Notes under the pieces: generated by a model | Told to the model about the DNA's origin: nothing | The model's database searches: none | Seen by the model: only the letters and a program-made list of their open reading frames with translations | Source: Sequoia sempervirens | Taxonomy: Eukaryota; Streptophyta; Pinopsida; Cupressales; Cupressaceae | Direction: 5' to 3' | Assembly (NCBI GenBank): GCA_007258455.2 | Contig: VDFB02270651.1 | Coordinates: 705,329,825-705,393,824, forward strand | Length of the DNA: 64,000 nt | Made by a program: the position numbers and the translations under genes | Shown here: in pieces, positions 47,346-59,534 of the stretch | Layout: every line of letters starts with the position of its first letter | Position numbering within the stretch: the first letter of the stretch is position 1

Positions 47346-48149
47346 TTAACTCTCCCGAGCGGAATAGCTCTTGTGCTGGAAGATCCCTTTCATCCTCTGG
47401 GTGCTCCTCGAGAGGTTTTCTCCGTTGGATACATCCTTTCTTTTTACTTTTTTTTTTTCAGAGAGTGCCACAGTGTGGTTTTCACTCAAGGACTTGGATA
47501 TGATTCTTAGGTTCTCATTTTTGCGACTGAAGGATTCAATCGTTTCCCCGTAATAGGCATGTGTGTCCAATTCAATTATAAACCGTGCTTTATGATCTCC
47601 ATCTGGAATGTTATCCCTTAATCCCATGAATTCTAAGAGTGCCTCATCATTTTCGAATGTATCGAGAACTGATGGTCCTCGTTGGTCGTAGTCGATGAGT
47701 TGGGGATAGACTAAACGGATCTCATGATTTTGATGGTCTGGTTCGAAGGATAAGGTGCTAATCATGCACAGGGTGGTATCCTCAAATAACCTAGGTAGAT
47801 TGGTCATGGTATCCTCATCATGACTACTAATATAAGCCTCAGTTATGAAGTTATGTATGTCTCTACCTATGGGTATTGGTAAGCGTACTTCTACTGCTCT
47901 TGGCTGAGGAGAAATATTAACCATTCTAAGCGGAAGACTTCGGCCACGTATGGTTATACTCAGAGGGGTACATCCAAGGCCAAGATTTGTTATGGGTCGC
48001 GTCTCTGGCATGATAGGTATTATGAGCCCATTTTCATTTTGTCCCAGTCTTTGATTTATGTCATAGCCCATTGAGAGCATCATTTGCAGGCCTTTTCTTG
48101 TCTCATCCATTGGTAAATTAGTTGCTAGTCTTTCATCTTGATATAACAT
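47346..48149 (-). pseudogene. G-patch-containing segment of element 3 polyprotein, 267 codons
   Basis: Open frame from ATG 48149. Residues ~17-63 form a G-patch-like module (KGLQMMLSMGYDINQRLGQ, then NLGLGCTP), comparable with residues 567-612 of the element 1 ORF. The remaining ~200 residues are acidic and unassigned, with a Lys-rich end. It lies between protease and RT. In a working element it would be part of one Pol polyprotein, so the ATG is probably not a true start. Confidence 0.65.
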
Positions 48150-48341
48150 GTGTGATGGATCTACTTCAATAACCTCCTAGCCAAGGTCTCCCTAGCTTGT
48201 GAATTCAGGATAGTCTTCAAGAGACGTTCCTGATGTGGAAGCTTGGTTTTCTTGTGGACATCCCCGTGATCTAGGAGATTGTGGTAACTCTCCTATCAAA
48301 AAATAATTGTTAGGGAGCTTGTAACTTCCACAACCGTCTTC

Positions 48342-48910
48342 CTAGATGATGAGTTTGATGTCGGAGATGGTAGGAATGGTGGGAGTGGCGGGTGTCTCTG
48401 TCGCAGAAGTGGACGAGAGAGTGGCGGGGTCGATGTATGGTGTGGATGGGCCCTCATCATTTTTTGGTACTTGGGGGATTTTGTAATACTTTGCTTCAAT
48501 ATTTTTGCAGTATGAGAAAGGTTCGAGATCTCCATGGATGGTAACCTCTTGTCCATTATGTGTAAATTTCACACATTGGTGGAAGGTTGATGCTATTGCT
48601 TTCATCGCATGGATCCATGGACATCCTAGGAGGATATTATACGGCAAATTAAGGTCCAAGACCTGACAAGTGTTTTCCATGAGAGTCAGACCTACTTGAA
48701 TAGGGAGTTTGATTGTGCCCTGAGACACTCTTTCTTGGTCATCATATGCTCTTATCGTGATGCCCTTTCCTTTGTCAATGGAATCTTCTGATATTTTCAA
48801 CTACTTGATGAGACTTAGGGAACATATGTTCAAGCCCGCACCTCCATCCACCAAGACCCTTTTGATTTTTCTCTTGTGTACAATGGCTTCCAAGTGAAGT
48901 GCACGGTTGT
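48342..48910 (-). pseudogene. aspartic protease domain of element 3
   Basis: The active-site motif reads VLVDGGAGLNICSLSLIK (48807-48857), with DGG where retropepsins often have DTG or DSG. A stop at 48801-48803 follows. The frame resumes as RVSQGTIKLPIQVGLTLMEN and LPYNILLGCPWIHAMKAI, where an ILGRPW-type motif is usual (here LLGCPW). A Ser/Thr/Pro-rich linker ends at 48342. It would cleave the polyprotein. The in-frame stop and altered flap-side motif make function unlikely. Confidence 0.8.
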
Positions 48911-50054
48911 GAGATGGTTGGGCGGGGAAATCTTGGTCAGAGAATGTAAGGAGATTAGGTGTAATGATATTTCCAACCATAGCTTGGAATTGCTCTGCGT
49001 CGAGATCTGCGGGGACAATGGATGATGCCAACTCTTCTTCTAGGATTTTCTTATGGGCAGATGATATTTTTAGCAAATCCATGATGGAGATTTGCGCTGG
49101 CGTTCTCTTAAGTTGATCTACAACATTGTAACCATGCGGAACAGATCTAGATGAAGGGACTCTATTTGGTTGGGATGATCCTACCATGGTGACTTTTCCG
49201 CCTCTTGTGGTGGCTCCACAATCTTTGGAATGGGTGACCTTGATGGTGATGACCATACAGTCTTCATTTACTAACGCAACGACTATTTCATACACATGAT
49301 TTACATTTGCCTTCCCTTTATCATTTTTATTCCCTTTGTTGCCATGGTTCGACATCAGATTCGTATAGATCTTAAGATCTTGATTTCCTGTAGGTTGTTC
49401 CACGTTTATGATTTTCTTATCAATGAGATCTTGGATGATGTTTTTGAGTCTCATGCAACTGTTTGTGGTGTGGCCTTTGATTTTATGGAATTCGTAAAGT
49501 CGATTCTCATTATACCAAGGAGGTTTGACATCCGGTTCTTGGTAATTCTCAAATGTAGGAGGCTTGATGAGTTTTTCATCGATCAACTTTTTCATTATGC
49601 CCTCAAGTGGTTCCCCCAAAGTGGTGTATTTTCGTTTGGGATAACTTTTGCGTTGGGGTGGTCCTCTTTGCTCATTGAGATTATTGATTTTTGGATTGTG
49701 GTTTGGTTGGTGTGTCTTGTGATGATTGTTGTGGTGTTGTGTTAGGATTTGCGGTGCGGATGTGTGTTGGCAAGGAGCACTAATGACCACCTTGGCATCG
49801 ACAACACCATCATTAGTAACATTTTTGTTCCTTGCCCACATGCAAGGTTTATTGTTGTAATTGGATGGTGGGCAGTTGTTTTGTTGTTCGTGGTATGATG
49901 TTGATTCTTTGGGTTGATTTACAAGGGCTCTTTCGATGTTAAGCACCTTGGGGATTAACTGATCGTATGTGGTGATGCCCTGAACCTTGAGATGAAATGC
50001 CAAGCAGCCTTCAAGGTTGGATATGATGGTGCAAATTTGTTGTTCTTCTGGCAT
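48801..50054 (-). pseudogene. gag C-terminal part running into protease, 417 codons
   Basis: Follows the capsid frame after a TGA (50082-50084) and RSKWTMPEEQQI. It contains ISNLEGCLAFHLKVQGITTY (end of the capsid domain). A Pro/Asn/Lys-rich linker follows, then a broken zinc knuckle: YEFHKIKGHTTNSC, where the first Cys is replaced by Tyr, leaving His-Gly-His-Cys. It merges into the protease active site at its end. The length is exceptional for this decayed element. Confidence 0.8.
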
Positions 50055-50081
50055 GGTCCACTTGCTCCGATTGGCCTTGGA

Positions 50082-52141
50082 TCACCATCGTTGTAGAAAT
50101 GAGGCAAATGACTCACCCTTTCCTTGTTTTAGAGCGTATAGTTTTTTGAGACTAACATCCATTGTAATGTTGCATGCATAGTTTCTAATGAATGCGTCCC
50201 TAATTTCTTGGAATGTTCTAATGCCTGAAGGTAAGCGAGAGAACCATTCTATAGCGTGGCCTGCCAAACTCCTAGGGAATAGTCGCATCAGATAAGTATC
50301 ATCATATGTGACCTCCATGCAATGAACCTGGAATTCCCTGATGTGATCTTCAGGGTTTCCCATCCCTCGATATTTGTCAAATTTGGGGATCTCAAATCCC
50401 TTAGGGAATGGTTTCATCTCTAGGCTCCTATCAAATGAATAGGGACACAAGTTGCTTGGTGTCTTCATTGTTCGCCCTGATTGAAGGTCGAGTACTTGTT
50501 GCGAGAGCAACCTGATTTGTATCGTCACATCATTTTGTGGATCAGGGGGTGGGATGAAAGTTTTTTGGGGTGTTTCAATCGTGGGTTGGATGGGTGGGTT
50601 GGTCAATGTGTTGTTCGATGGTATCTGCATGTTCTGTCAAGCGAGGTAGGCTTCTACCTACTTTTGTATGAACAACGCTTGTTGTCGATCTTGTTGTTGT
50701 TGTGCTAAGATTTGTGATTTTTGTTGCACTTGTTGCTATTCCAACAATGCTTGTTGTTGTGCTTGTTGTTGGGCTGCCAATTCTGCTGCTTCTTGCTACT
50801 CTTGGTATTGCTTTAATGCTTGCTGATATGCTTGCAATTGCACTGCTTGTCTTTGTGCAAGAAGTTGTGCTTGATATTGGGCTTGTTGTGCCTGGTATTG
50901 AGCCTGCACTTGGGCTTGTGTGGCTTGTGCTTGTGCTACTTGTTGCAATAGAAGTTGTGCTTGAGCAGCCTTTTGTGATTGCAATGCTTATGCGACTTGT
51001 GTAGCTTGAGCGGCTTCTTCTTGTTGTTGTTGCAACAACGCTTGAGCTTGTTGCACTTGTAAGGCGGCTTGGGCTACTTGGGCGGCTTGAGCAGCTAGTT
51101 GTTCAGCTTTTTGTTTCTGAAATTTTTGGTACCCTCTTTCGAAAGTGGCTTGTAATGTTGTGTTGTATTAGCTTGATGTTGTGGAAGTTGGTGGTGGTGG
51201 GGGTGGTGGTGGATTTGGAATGGTGTTTGTGAAGGTGGTGTTGGTGTTTTGCGCGATGGATGGTGTTATTGATGTGGTTGGTCCTTGAGAGACCATGCTT
51301 TGTGATGTTAAGGGGGTGTTTGATGATGTTGCCATTGCTTGTGTGCTTGTCGTCTATTGTTGTGATATCAACGACAAATTTTGAGCGTTTGACATAATGC
51401 TTTGATTGATGTTTGGGATAGTGGTTTGATTGATATTAGGTAGAGGGGGAATCCCTAAACCAAGGAGTGATGTGGATGTTGATGGCAATGGTGGAAGAGG
51501 TGAAAATGTTAGGGGTGTGAGTTGTTGTGAAAGTGTTGTGGTGTCAAACATGCCCCCTAGTCCAAACATATCTCCCTCTTCTTGTGAATTTGTAAGGAGA
51601 GGAGTTTGAGGCGTTGCGTGAAAAAATGATAATGATGGATCATGATGGAAGGTGAGAGGAACATTTTTGTGTAATAGATTTTGGGGTATTTTTTTTCCAA
51701 GGTGGTGTTTGCATCCAAGTTTTGATTATTAACAAGGTGGTGTGCTTGAAGAGCATTGAGAAATGCATTTCCCTTGTTAACATTGGGTTGGGTTGGAGCA
51801 AAAGATGTCGTGATTTGCGAAATGTTTTGAGTGATGTTTTGGGATGGGGGTGTAGATGAGATGGGAATGGTGGATGAGATGGGAGGAAATAATGTCTCCA
51901 CTATAGTACTCACATCAAAATCCGGAGGTAACTTGGCCCCTTGTTTTGCTAGCTCAAGCATGTATAACGAAGGGTTGAGCCTCATCATGATGTTGATGAT
52001 TCTATGGTTGTCCAGATTTTAGAGCATTTCATTCATTTCCTCGTTTGACATTCCAAAGGTAAGGTCATCTCCTTGGTTTTCCTCTTGCGGATTTTGCGAT
52101 GATGAGAGGGTCAAAGGATTACTTGATTCGGCGGGATTCAT
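50082..52141 (-). pseudogene. gag of element 3: N-terminal, Gln-rich and capsid regions
   Basis: The likely start is ATG 52141 (MNPAESSNPLTLSSSQN), with a stop at 52019-52021. Next is MMRLNPSLYMLELAKQGAKL and a Ser/Thr/Pro/Asn-rich stretch (51354-51988). A Gln/Ala-rich segment, mostly QAQ repeats, covers ~50640-51170. The capsid (Retrotrans_gag-like) frame 50082-50630 includes FEIPKFDKYRGMGNPEDHIR, LFPRSLAGHAIEWFSRLPSG and FRQEIRDAF-like TFQEIRDAFIRNYACNI. Gag packages element RNA. Three or more stops break it. Confidence 0.82.
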
Positions 52142-55045
52142 TTATGCGTTTGTTTGGCTAATATCACTTGAAGTAGGTGTTTCTTTGTTAGCTTCCATGC
52201 TCTTCTTGTATTGAGATCTGGTTTGAACCATAAAACAAGGATCAATTTTTGGAACTAGGAGAGATGAATCTCTTGATTCTTTGGATTGATCTTTATTTTA
52301 TGCCCCAAAGTGAAAAGTTTTAGGATATATTAAGGATCAAGATGATGATATGGAAATGATGATGAATGATGTAAGGAATGGATGATGCAGATGTTTTGGT
52401 CTTTTGATTAATCTTCATGGGAGATGCTAGGCTTTTTCGGACTTTCGGATATGTTTCGGATTTTTATTTTTCCTTTTGATTTTGTCCTTGATTGGTTTTG
52501 ATTGTTTTGAACAAAAATACCCTAAGATTTTGGATGATGATCTAAGGGATAGATTTTCTCAAAGGATGATGATTTTAATATGTGCGAGGAGAAGGATGCA
52601 TCTACCCACACCTATTCAAATAAGATGATAATTTAGCTAAGCATACAAAGAAGGATGCATCTACGTATACCAAGCTAAACAAGATCATTTTGATGACTTT
52701 GACTAATCATATGCAAAAGGATGCATCTACACATACCTAGCCAAAGGTGATTTTGATAATTTTTTCAAGGATTTGATAATGTTTGATTTTGCCAAAGAAA
52801 GCCTAGCATAAGGATGTTTTCAAGATTTTTCAAAAGGTGATGGTGAGATGATGTTTTTTTTTATGTTTTGAAGGATGGATGAAAGGATTTTGATTTACTT
52901 TTGATCCTAAGATGAACCTAAAAATACACTTTGTTTGCTTAGACCTAGGTATTGAAGAACATGCAAATGCTTCCTATAGACCTTTGTGACCAAAAAATGA
53001 TTTAATTTGAACACACGCTTTTGGGTTTTGAAACAATGATTTTTGCTTTGGATTTTTGAAATCATGAGTCTTCAACACACATGAAAGTTCATTTTTCTTA
53101 GCTTTGCTTAATGGCTTTATTTTACCACAAACACTTTCTTATGATTAAGTTTTCAAACTAAGATGTCCAATGTCTTAATTTCCTCAAACCCCACAAGATA
53201 TGTTTTGTGGAAATTAGATGAACTCAAGGCAAGGGTTTCCCTATAGTTTACTTAAGGAGACAAATCAAGATATAATCCAATGTTTAGAAACGTCTAAGGA
53301 CATGAATCCCAAGGGCAAGCAATAACATATAGATTGAGTCAATTGTATTTTTTTCAAAAGGGTTTGAAATTTGGATGATGTTAAGTGTTTGTTTTTGAGG
53401 TGTTTTCGATCAAGTAATGCATTTTGTAACCCAAGAATAAGTACAATCCTATGGATGTGTAAGACAATATTTGTTGGATTCCCACTTGGACAAGTCTAGC
53501 TAGACTTATCTTTAGCGAATGGTTAGATGCTTGACCCCACTGGCTCCCTCCCACGACACTCACTTATACATGGCAGCCAAGCATCAACACCCATGAAACT
53601 CCCATGGCATGTTTTCCATTTCTACTAAAAGACCGTAAAAGTGTGGGGTGGCTTCAAAACGATTGTTCTTGCACCAACAAATAGATTAAAGGATTTTGGA
53701 AAATTCTAGCACATGGGTTTTAATAAGGACTTTCAGCTTGTGGAGATTGACCCATACGGAAGAGTCCCTTTTTGGATCCATCTTGTCGGAATCAATTGTG
53801 TGATATTGGCATTTCTTCCAATATCCACATTTATATCCCAGTTGGAAATACTCTTGGCTTTAGAGTGTTATCGGTTGAGTCGTTCCCTTGGGTGAGTACT
53901 TTTTCCCCAAGGCAGGCCCTCTAGGATAAACAAAAGTGAATGAAAACAAAATCCGTAACTTGATCAATCTTTGATAGCAACAAAGAGAGAGAATATACAC
54001 AAAAATGCCCCCACTCACACTCGCACAAGATGTTCAATTTTAAGCCCAAATCAAAGTGTGGAGGTGATTTCTTTGTCTTAACCCAAAGTCACAAAAAAGG
54101 CCTTTTGATTCTCAAGATCGCTATAAAGCATGAGAGAAGCGCATACGTCCTTTTTCAATGGCTTTAGTCCAAGTAAGCCCTCACAACAAAAAAAGTTACA
54201 CTTGTTCTTTTTAAATCCACAAAGAAAAATGTGAGTTCTTTTTAAACACCAAAAGACAAAGTGAAAGACATTTGTTCAATTGTTAATCCAAGAAACAAAA
54301 TCTAGTAAGTTGTGATCCTAAAGTTCGTTTTAGCCTTTGCAAGAAATGGAAAGATTCTTTTTAAGCCCAAACGAAAACTAGTGTCCTAAGGAAGAAAAAG
54401 ATAACAATTTCGTGAAAAAGTGTTAAGCAAACACTATAGTGTTTAAAAACACTTTGATTTGACTAACACCCTTCTCATGCTTCTCCTTCTTTTGATTTCA
54501 ATCTCCAACCTAAAAACAAGAAAAATTAGTCATATTCTAGAAAAATACAAAAGTTAAAAACCAGAAAACAAAATATAAATTTATCATCAATCAAAAGACA
54601 CGTGTTAAAATTAAATTCCCCCTTTTTACTATCTCCCAGCGTCACAACTCGTAACTGCATCGCAGTTTGGTTTCTGAGCGGTGCCCTCAGAGTTCCACTT
54701 ACCAGTTAGTGTCGCTCTGTGTCAGGACAGAGAACTCAACTGCATCACTCTTTTCACCCCACATTGCAGTTTTCATCTAGCGTCAAAGTTTAATATTTTT
54801 TGAAAATTTTGGCCGATCAACGAGTCCAGCGGTGGAGTTTGAAATTCAAATATTTTGGTGGGACGAGTCCAGCGTCGCAATTTCAAATTCCAGCGGTGCT
54901 ATACAGTGATGCTGAAGAGTCAGCAGTGCCAAAATAGCGACGTTGAACTCCCAGCGTTGGAATTTTCTGTGTGTGAATGAAAACACATAAATTTTGAGAA
55001 AAACGGATTGAAAGTGATATCCAACCCTCCTTCTAGTGCCAAATG
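52142..55045 (-). other. leader of element 3
   Basis: No gene. AAGGATGCATCTACxxATACC recurs at ~52590, ~52649 and ~52718. 53400-53900 contains a GACAAGTCTAGCTAGACTT palindrome and blocks reminiscent of the islands in elements 1 and 2, but too diverged to align by eye. 54640-54960 is a loose array of CCAGCG / AGCGTCGCA / AGCGGTG words next to the LTR, in the position of the GC-rich arrays of elements 1 and 2. Confidence 0.55.
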
Positions 55046-56326
55046 TGTGAACCCCAACCTTGGTACTTGCAAAACAATATGAATAAACGAGTTAGACAAG
55101 GAAATGCAAGCCAAAACAAAGATTCCCCATGAAATCCATTTACAACATTCAAACTAGGAATACAATATCAAAGAACACAAAGGAAATGATAAAACAAAGA
55201 TTAAATCCTAATTAGATGTGCAAACTCATGCTCCCATGGGGGAATTGGTGCCAATTTGATGTGAAAATTGGCCCTTTCCCAACTCCAATGATGCAAACTT
55301 GATGTGTTGAAGAGATTTGATCCACTTTGATGATGAAGGATGAGAGCTCCAAGACAAAATCTGCAATAACCTAGCTAAGAACTCAATATTCATGAATGGA
55401 GGCTAAGTATTTTAGCATGGTCACTTTGCATGGATTGTGGATGATGAAATGAGGATATGAGCACTTTATTTATAGAATTCCAAGATGGATGAATGTCCAA
55501 ATTTGAGCAATGTGGGAATAACATTCATCCAATGGCATGATGCCACTTGTCAAGCTATGAATGGATGGAGGATGTGCAATATTTGGGGTTTGTGCCAATA
55601 AATGCATAAATTTGAATTTCAAATTTGTTGAAATGGCATGTAAGAGGGAAGGGAAAAATGCAATAAATGCCACTTGGCTCAAGGCAAAGGACATGTAAGA
55701 TGAATTTATTGCCTTGTTGGATGTACATGTTGACTTGGAATTTTTGAATTCAAATTGAGAGAATATTCCAAAAGATGCCTTGTGAGGAAAATAGGGATTT
55801 AATAAATGAATTAAATCTATTTTCATGTGCAACTTGCATTATCTATAGGATGGGACATGAGATGAGATTAAATTAATCAAGGGTTAATTAATTTAATGAG
55901 AGGTTAGATGATGTGACCTATTTGACTCAAATTTATGGATTTATTTAAATCAAATAAGAGAAGAATATGACAAGAGATTAATTAAATAAGGATTTTGATT
56001 TATTTAATTAAAAGAGATGGTGTTAGATTAAATCAAATAAGGTTTTAATTTATTTAATTTAATGGATAGAATTTAGAGATTTAATCAAATAAATTGATTA
56101 TTTCATTAAATAGGGATAATTAGATCAGATGGATTGATTTAATTAACAAAAGAGATGACTTGATTAGATAAAATGATTTATTTAATTAAGAGAGGAATAT
56201 TGATGAATTTAATTAGATAGGGGAATTTGATTAAATGGTTAGACCGAGGGATGATTTAGGAAGAAACGATGTTAGTAAGTCAGGATCAGATGCACAATGT
56301 CAATCAGTATATTTTACATGTCTACA
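55046..56326 (-). repeat. 5' LTR of element 3
   Basis: On the minus strand it starts TGTAGACATG (56326) and ends near GGTTCACA, followed by CATTTGGCACTAGAAGGAGG, the TTTGGCxCTAGAAGGAGGG junction common after plant Gypsy LTRs. Shares terminal TGTAGACA and a TATAAATA box (55467-55474) with elements 1 and 2, but the bodies do not align well. The outer third is made of ATTAAATCAAATAA-type words. Confidence 0.72.
55467..55474 (-). promoter_or_regulatory. LTR TATA box of element 3
   Basis: TATAAATA on the minus strand directly after GGAATTC, the same neighbourhood as in the LTRs of elements 1 and 2. Confidence 0.6.
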
Positions 56327-56640
56327 GGAATGAGTAAACGGATGATCTAAACGATAGAACAAGAGTTTGAAATGATGAAAGGAGGTTTGAGATGGATGAA
56401 CGTTTACTCAAAACGAGTAAACGAATGATCTAAATGGATAAACAAGAGTTTTAGATGATAGACAAAGGTTCAAAATAGATGAATTTTTACACGGAACGAG
56501 TAAACGAATTATCGAAAAAGAGGGAACAAATGTTCGGAATGGATGGATGAAAGGTTGAAATGAGTAAACAATTGATCAGAATGAATGAACAAATGCTCAG
56601 ATTGGGAGAATGACCCTCAGAATGGATGAAAGGATGAATA
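56327..56640. repeat. 83-bp minisatellite, block A
   Basis: GTAAACG occurs at 56334, 56417 and 56500, exactly 83 bp apart, in units carrying GAACGAGTAAACGAATGATC and ...AAGAGTTT. The array abuts the LTR end of element 3. Block B (57780-58750) is the same repeat on the other side of ~1.1 kb of leader. Confidence 0.85.
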
Positions 56641-57470
56641 GGAAAAAATTGAAGAAGATAAAGAGAAGGATCTTAAGATTTGTTTTGATATCCAAAGATC
56701 TTGACTGCAAATGGACTAAAGCTCATATTAGGGTTTTGGTTAAGCTCAGATTAGGGTTTTGGTTAAGCTCAGATTGGGATTAGATTAAAGCTCATATCAG
56801 GATTGTATTGAAGCCTACAATGATTGGAGGATGTGATGGGATTGATTCTACACCAAGTTCTGGGGTTTAAAGGACGTAAGGTGTTGACAATCAGATTTTT
56901 CCAAATTTGGCAATTTTCAAAAATTGTCATATTTTGCCATTTTAGGAAACTTCACAGACATAATTTTTAGAGACTAGTTTTTTCCCAAAAATTACCCAAA
57001 ACTAAGATAGGATGAATTACCAACTAACATCCCAAATCAAAGACATGCACTATGAGTTATTAATGAAAACGATTTTCAAAAACTGAAAAAATACACGAAA
57101 TTACAATTTTGAGGGTCAAGATGAAAGTTTGAGGCCGCAAAAATGTGGTGAAAGGGGGTCCACCCGACTCAAGGTTAGCTGAGAATCCACATCCCACCTC
57201 ATAACGCAACCATCCGTAAAATTTTAGGTCAAATGGACACCTAAGTCAAAAGTTATGGCCTCTGGAAGTTTCGGCATAAAATGAAAATTCTCGAAACGAA
57301 GTATAGGTGATTGGGATGGATGATTTGATGATGGATATGGACTCTAATGATGTTCTAGGTAGCACTTATTTGATTTTGGTGATGAAACAATGAATTTTAG
57401 AAAAGTGTGGACGGCGAGCAAATGGGTGCCCGAAACGACTGAACGGAGGGTGGAAAATGTTGTCTGAAGA
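56641..57470 (-). other. leader segment shared with element 1
   Basis: AAAGCTCATATTAGGGTTTT and AAGCTCAGATTxGG phrases (56710-56800) match 5912-5967. The remainder (56880-57400) contains GTTATGGCCTCTGGAAGTTT and similar unique sequence without a frame. No gene. Confidence 0.5.
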
Positions 57471-57474
57471 GCGG

Positions 57475-57745
57475 GTCTGCCCCTAGATGAGGTCAAGTCC
57501 ACCTATCCAAGGGGGAAGGTCCGCCTGTACAGGGGCGCAGGTCCACCTGTAGGGTAGGTTTTCCTGTGCAGGGGCAGGTCCGCTTGTGCAGGGGGCAGGT
57601 CCGCCTGTAGGGCAGGTCTGGCTATACAGGGGAAGGTCCACTTGTGCAAGGGGCCAAGCCACTTGTACAGCAGGTCCGCCTATACAAGGTAGGTTTTCCT
57701 GTGCAGGGGAAGGTTCACCTATGCAGGGGGGCAAGTCCACCCCTG
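57475..57745. repeat. GC-rich array, GGTCCGCCTGTxCAGGGG type, block 1
   Basis: About nine degenerate units of ~30 bp built from AGGTCCGCCTGT and GCAGGGGxAGGTCC. It corresponds to the GC-rich array of element 1 at 6470-6775 in its place beside the leader, with an unrelated unit. A 99-codon Pro/Gly-rich frame on the minus strand is a composition effect. Confidence 0.8.
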
Positions 57746-57779
57746 GGTGAAAATGGTCAAAAAAATAGTTGTTTGGGCA

Positions 57780-58750
57780 CACGAAACGAGGAGATGGATG
57801 CTCAGAATGGATGGACGAGTGCTCGAAATGAATGAATGACTCTTAGAACGTGGGGAGGAAGATTCAAAATGGATGAATGAGTACTTAGAACGAGTGAACG
57901 AGTGCTCAGAATGGATGAAAGAGTCTCAAAATGAGGAGATAGAGGTTCAGAATGGATGAATGAGTAATTGGAATAAGTAAATAGTGACTCAGAATGGGTG
58001 AATGACTCTCGAAACAATGAGGAGGTTCGGAATGGATGGATGTTTACTCGGAACAAGTAAACAATGACCTGAAATGGACAAACGACTCTCAGAACGAGGA
58101 GATAGGGGTTCAGAATAGATGAAAGATTACTCAGAACAAGTAAACGGATGATCGAGAGGGATGAGCGACTACTCGAAACGAGTAAACGACTGCTAATAAT
58201 GGATGAATGATTCTCAGAATGAGAAGATGAAGGTTTGAAATGAATGAAAGATTACTTAGAATGAGTGAATGGTTGATCGAAACAGGTGAACGAGAGTTCG
58301 AAATGATAGAACGAGGTTTGAAATGGACACACGTTTACTCGGAACGAGTAAACGAATGATCGAAACGACAGAACAGGAGTTTGGAATGATGAAATAGGAT
58401 GTGAAATGGATGAACATTCACTCAAAATGAGTAAATGAATGATCAAAATGACAGAACAAGAGTTTGAAATGATGGAAGGAGGCTTAAAATGGACAAATGT
58501 TTACTCGGAACAAGTAAACGAATGATCAAAATGATTGAACGGGAGTTTGGAATGATGAAATAGGATGTGAAATAGATGAACGTTCACTCAGAATGAGTAA
58601 ATGAATGATCAAAATGGTAGAAAAAGAGTTCAAGACAATAGACGAAGGTTTGAAATGGGTGAACGTTTACTCAGAATGGGGAAACGAGTGATCGAAATGG
58701 TGAAATGAGCACGAGAAATGGGGAAACAGGTGTCTAGAATGATGCCATGG
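57780..58750. repeat. 83-bp minisatellite, block B
   Basis: About eleven units. In the right half GTAAAC/GTAAAT landmarks fall at 58348, 58431, 58514 and 58597, exactly 83 bp apart. Units include GAATGATCxAAATGA and GAAATGGATGAACG. The left half (57780-58150) is more diverged. Confidence 0.85.
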
Positions 58751-58774
58751 ATGATAAAACTGACTGACCAAGGG

Positions 58775-58935
58775 TCAGGTCTGCCCCTGGAGTGTAGATC
58801 CACCTGTCCGGAGGGCAGGTCTGCCTGTCAAGCAAAAGTTGGTTAAAAAAGGCCAAAACAGGCTTAAAAGGGTTGGTTCAAAGGTCAAGTCCGCCCCTAG
58901 ATGGGTCAGGTCCGCCCCTGGAGGGAAGTTCCACC
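58775..58935. repeat. GC-rich array, GGTCCGCC type, block 2
   Basis: Five or six units such as CAGGTCTGCCCCTGG and CAGGTCCGCCCCTGGAGG, the same unit family as blocks 1 and 3. It borders the conserved leader island. Confidence 0.75.
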
Positions 58936-59039
58936 GCTAGCAAGCATCAATCAAGAGAATACAACTAAGTTGACTAAAAAGAAAATTATTGGTTTCACAC
59001 AAGGAAGACAGTTCAGACAACACAATCCTAAGTCTAATA

Positions 59040-59500
59040 GAAAGGGTATGGCTGACAAAGTCTTTTATTCTAAGATGAACATGGTTGCTAAGGAGTCCTC
59101 GATATACACCCGGTACGTGAGGCCCAAACCGTGAACACCAACCTATTACAAGCGTGAGTCGGGAACCTTAGCGAGATACTAAAGGCTCAGACCAACTCTT
59201 CACGTCATCCCAATGCTTCGCCAATTACAACATAGTTGGATTGAGTTACAACTTTCGCTCTCCCTCCTTTACATACCCCGCTGGTATGTGTGATTGGAAT
59301 TGTCCCTTGGGGTGATGAAATCCCCAAGTAGGTCCCGCTAAGAAAAGAAAAAAAGAGGGTGACTCAAAGGACTTGGTAAGCTACGATTTCTCTTCACCCA
59401 AGATCAGCAAATGGCACAAGGGGATTGGATACGTCAAATAGCTCACCAACAAGCATGACAAACAAGATTGATTGACACCCCTAGTTAAACTATGTGCCTA
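59040..59500 (-). other. conserved leader island of element 2
   Basis: Aligns with 6880-7400 of element 1: GAGTCCTCGATATAC, CGTGAGGC, CAAGCGTGAGTCGGGAAC, ACCAACTCTTCACGTC, CCCTTGGGGTGATGAAATCC and a TAGTTAAACTATGT / TAATTAGACTATGT end. No shared open frame. Confidence 0.65.
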
Positions 59501-59534
59501 AGTTAGGGGGTTAAAAACACTTAAAATAGCCAAA

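Larger units (their letters stand above)
42230..56326 (-). mobile_element. LTR retroelement 3, Ty3/Gypsy Tat lineage, decayed
   Basis: On the minus strand: 5' LTR 56326-55046, leader, gag (52141-50082 and 50054-~48900), protease, G-patch, RT, RNase H, a second RNase H-like domain, integrase (end 44008) and a 3' non-coding tail. A second RNase H between the first and the integrase is a mark of the Tat lineage. Stops and frameshifts occur in every domain. The 3' LTR was not found between 44008 and the gap, so the element is truncated or continues in the gap. It interrupts element 2 at 56326/56327. Confidence 0.85.

Noticed and set aside
57483..57782. Gly/Pro-rich secreted protein on the minus strand
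   Set aside because: The frame is generated by the GC-rich tandem repeat and is not conserved in element 1.
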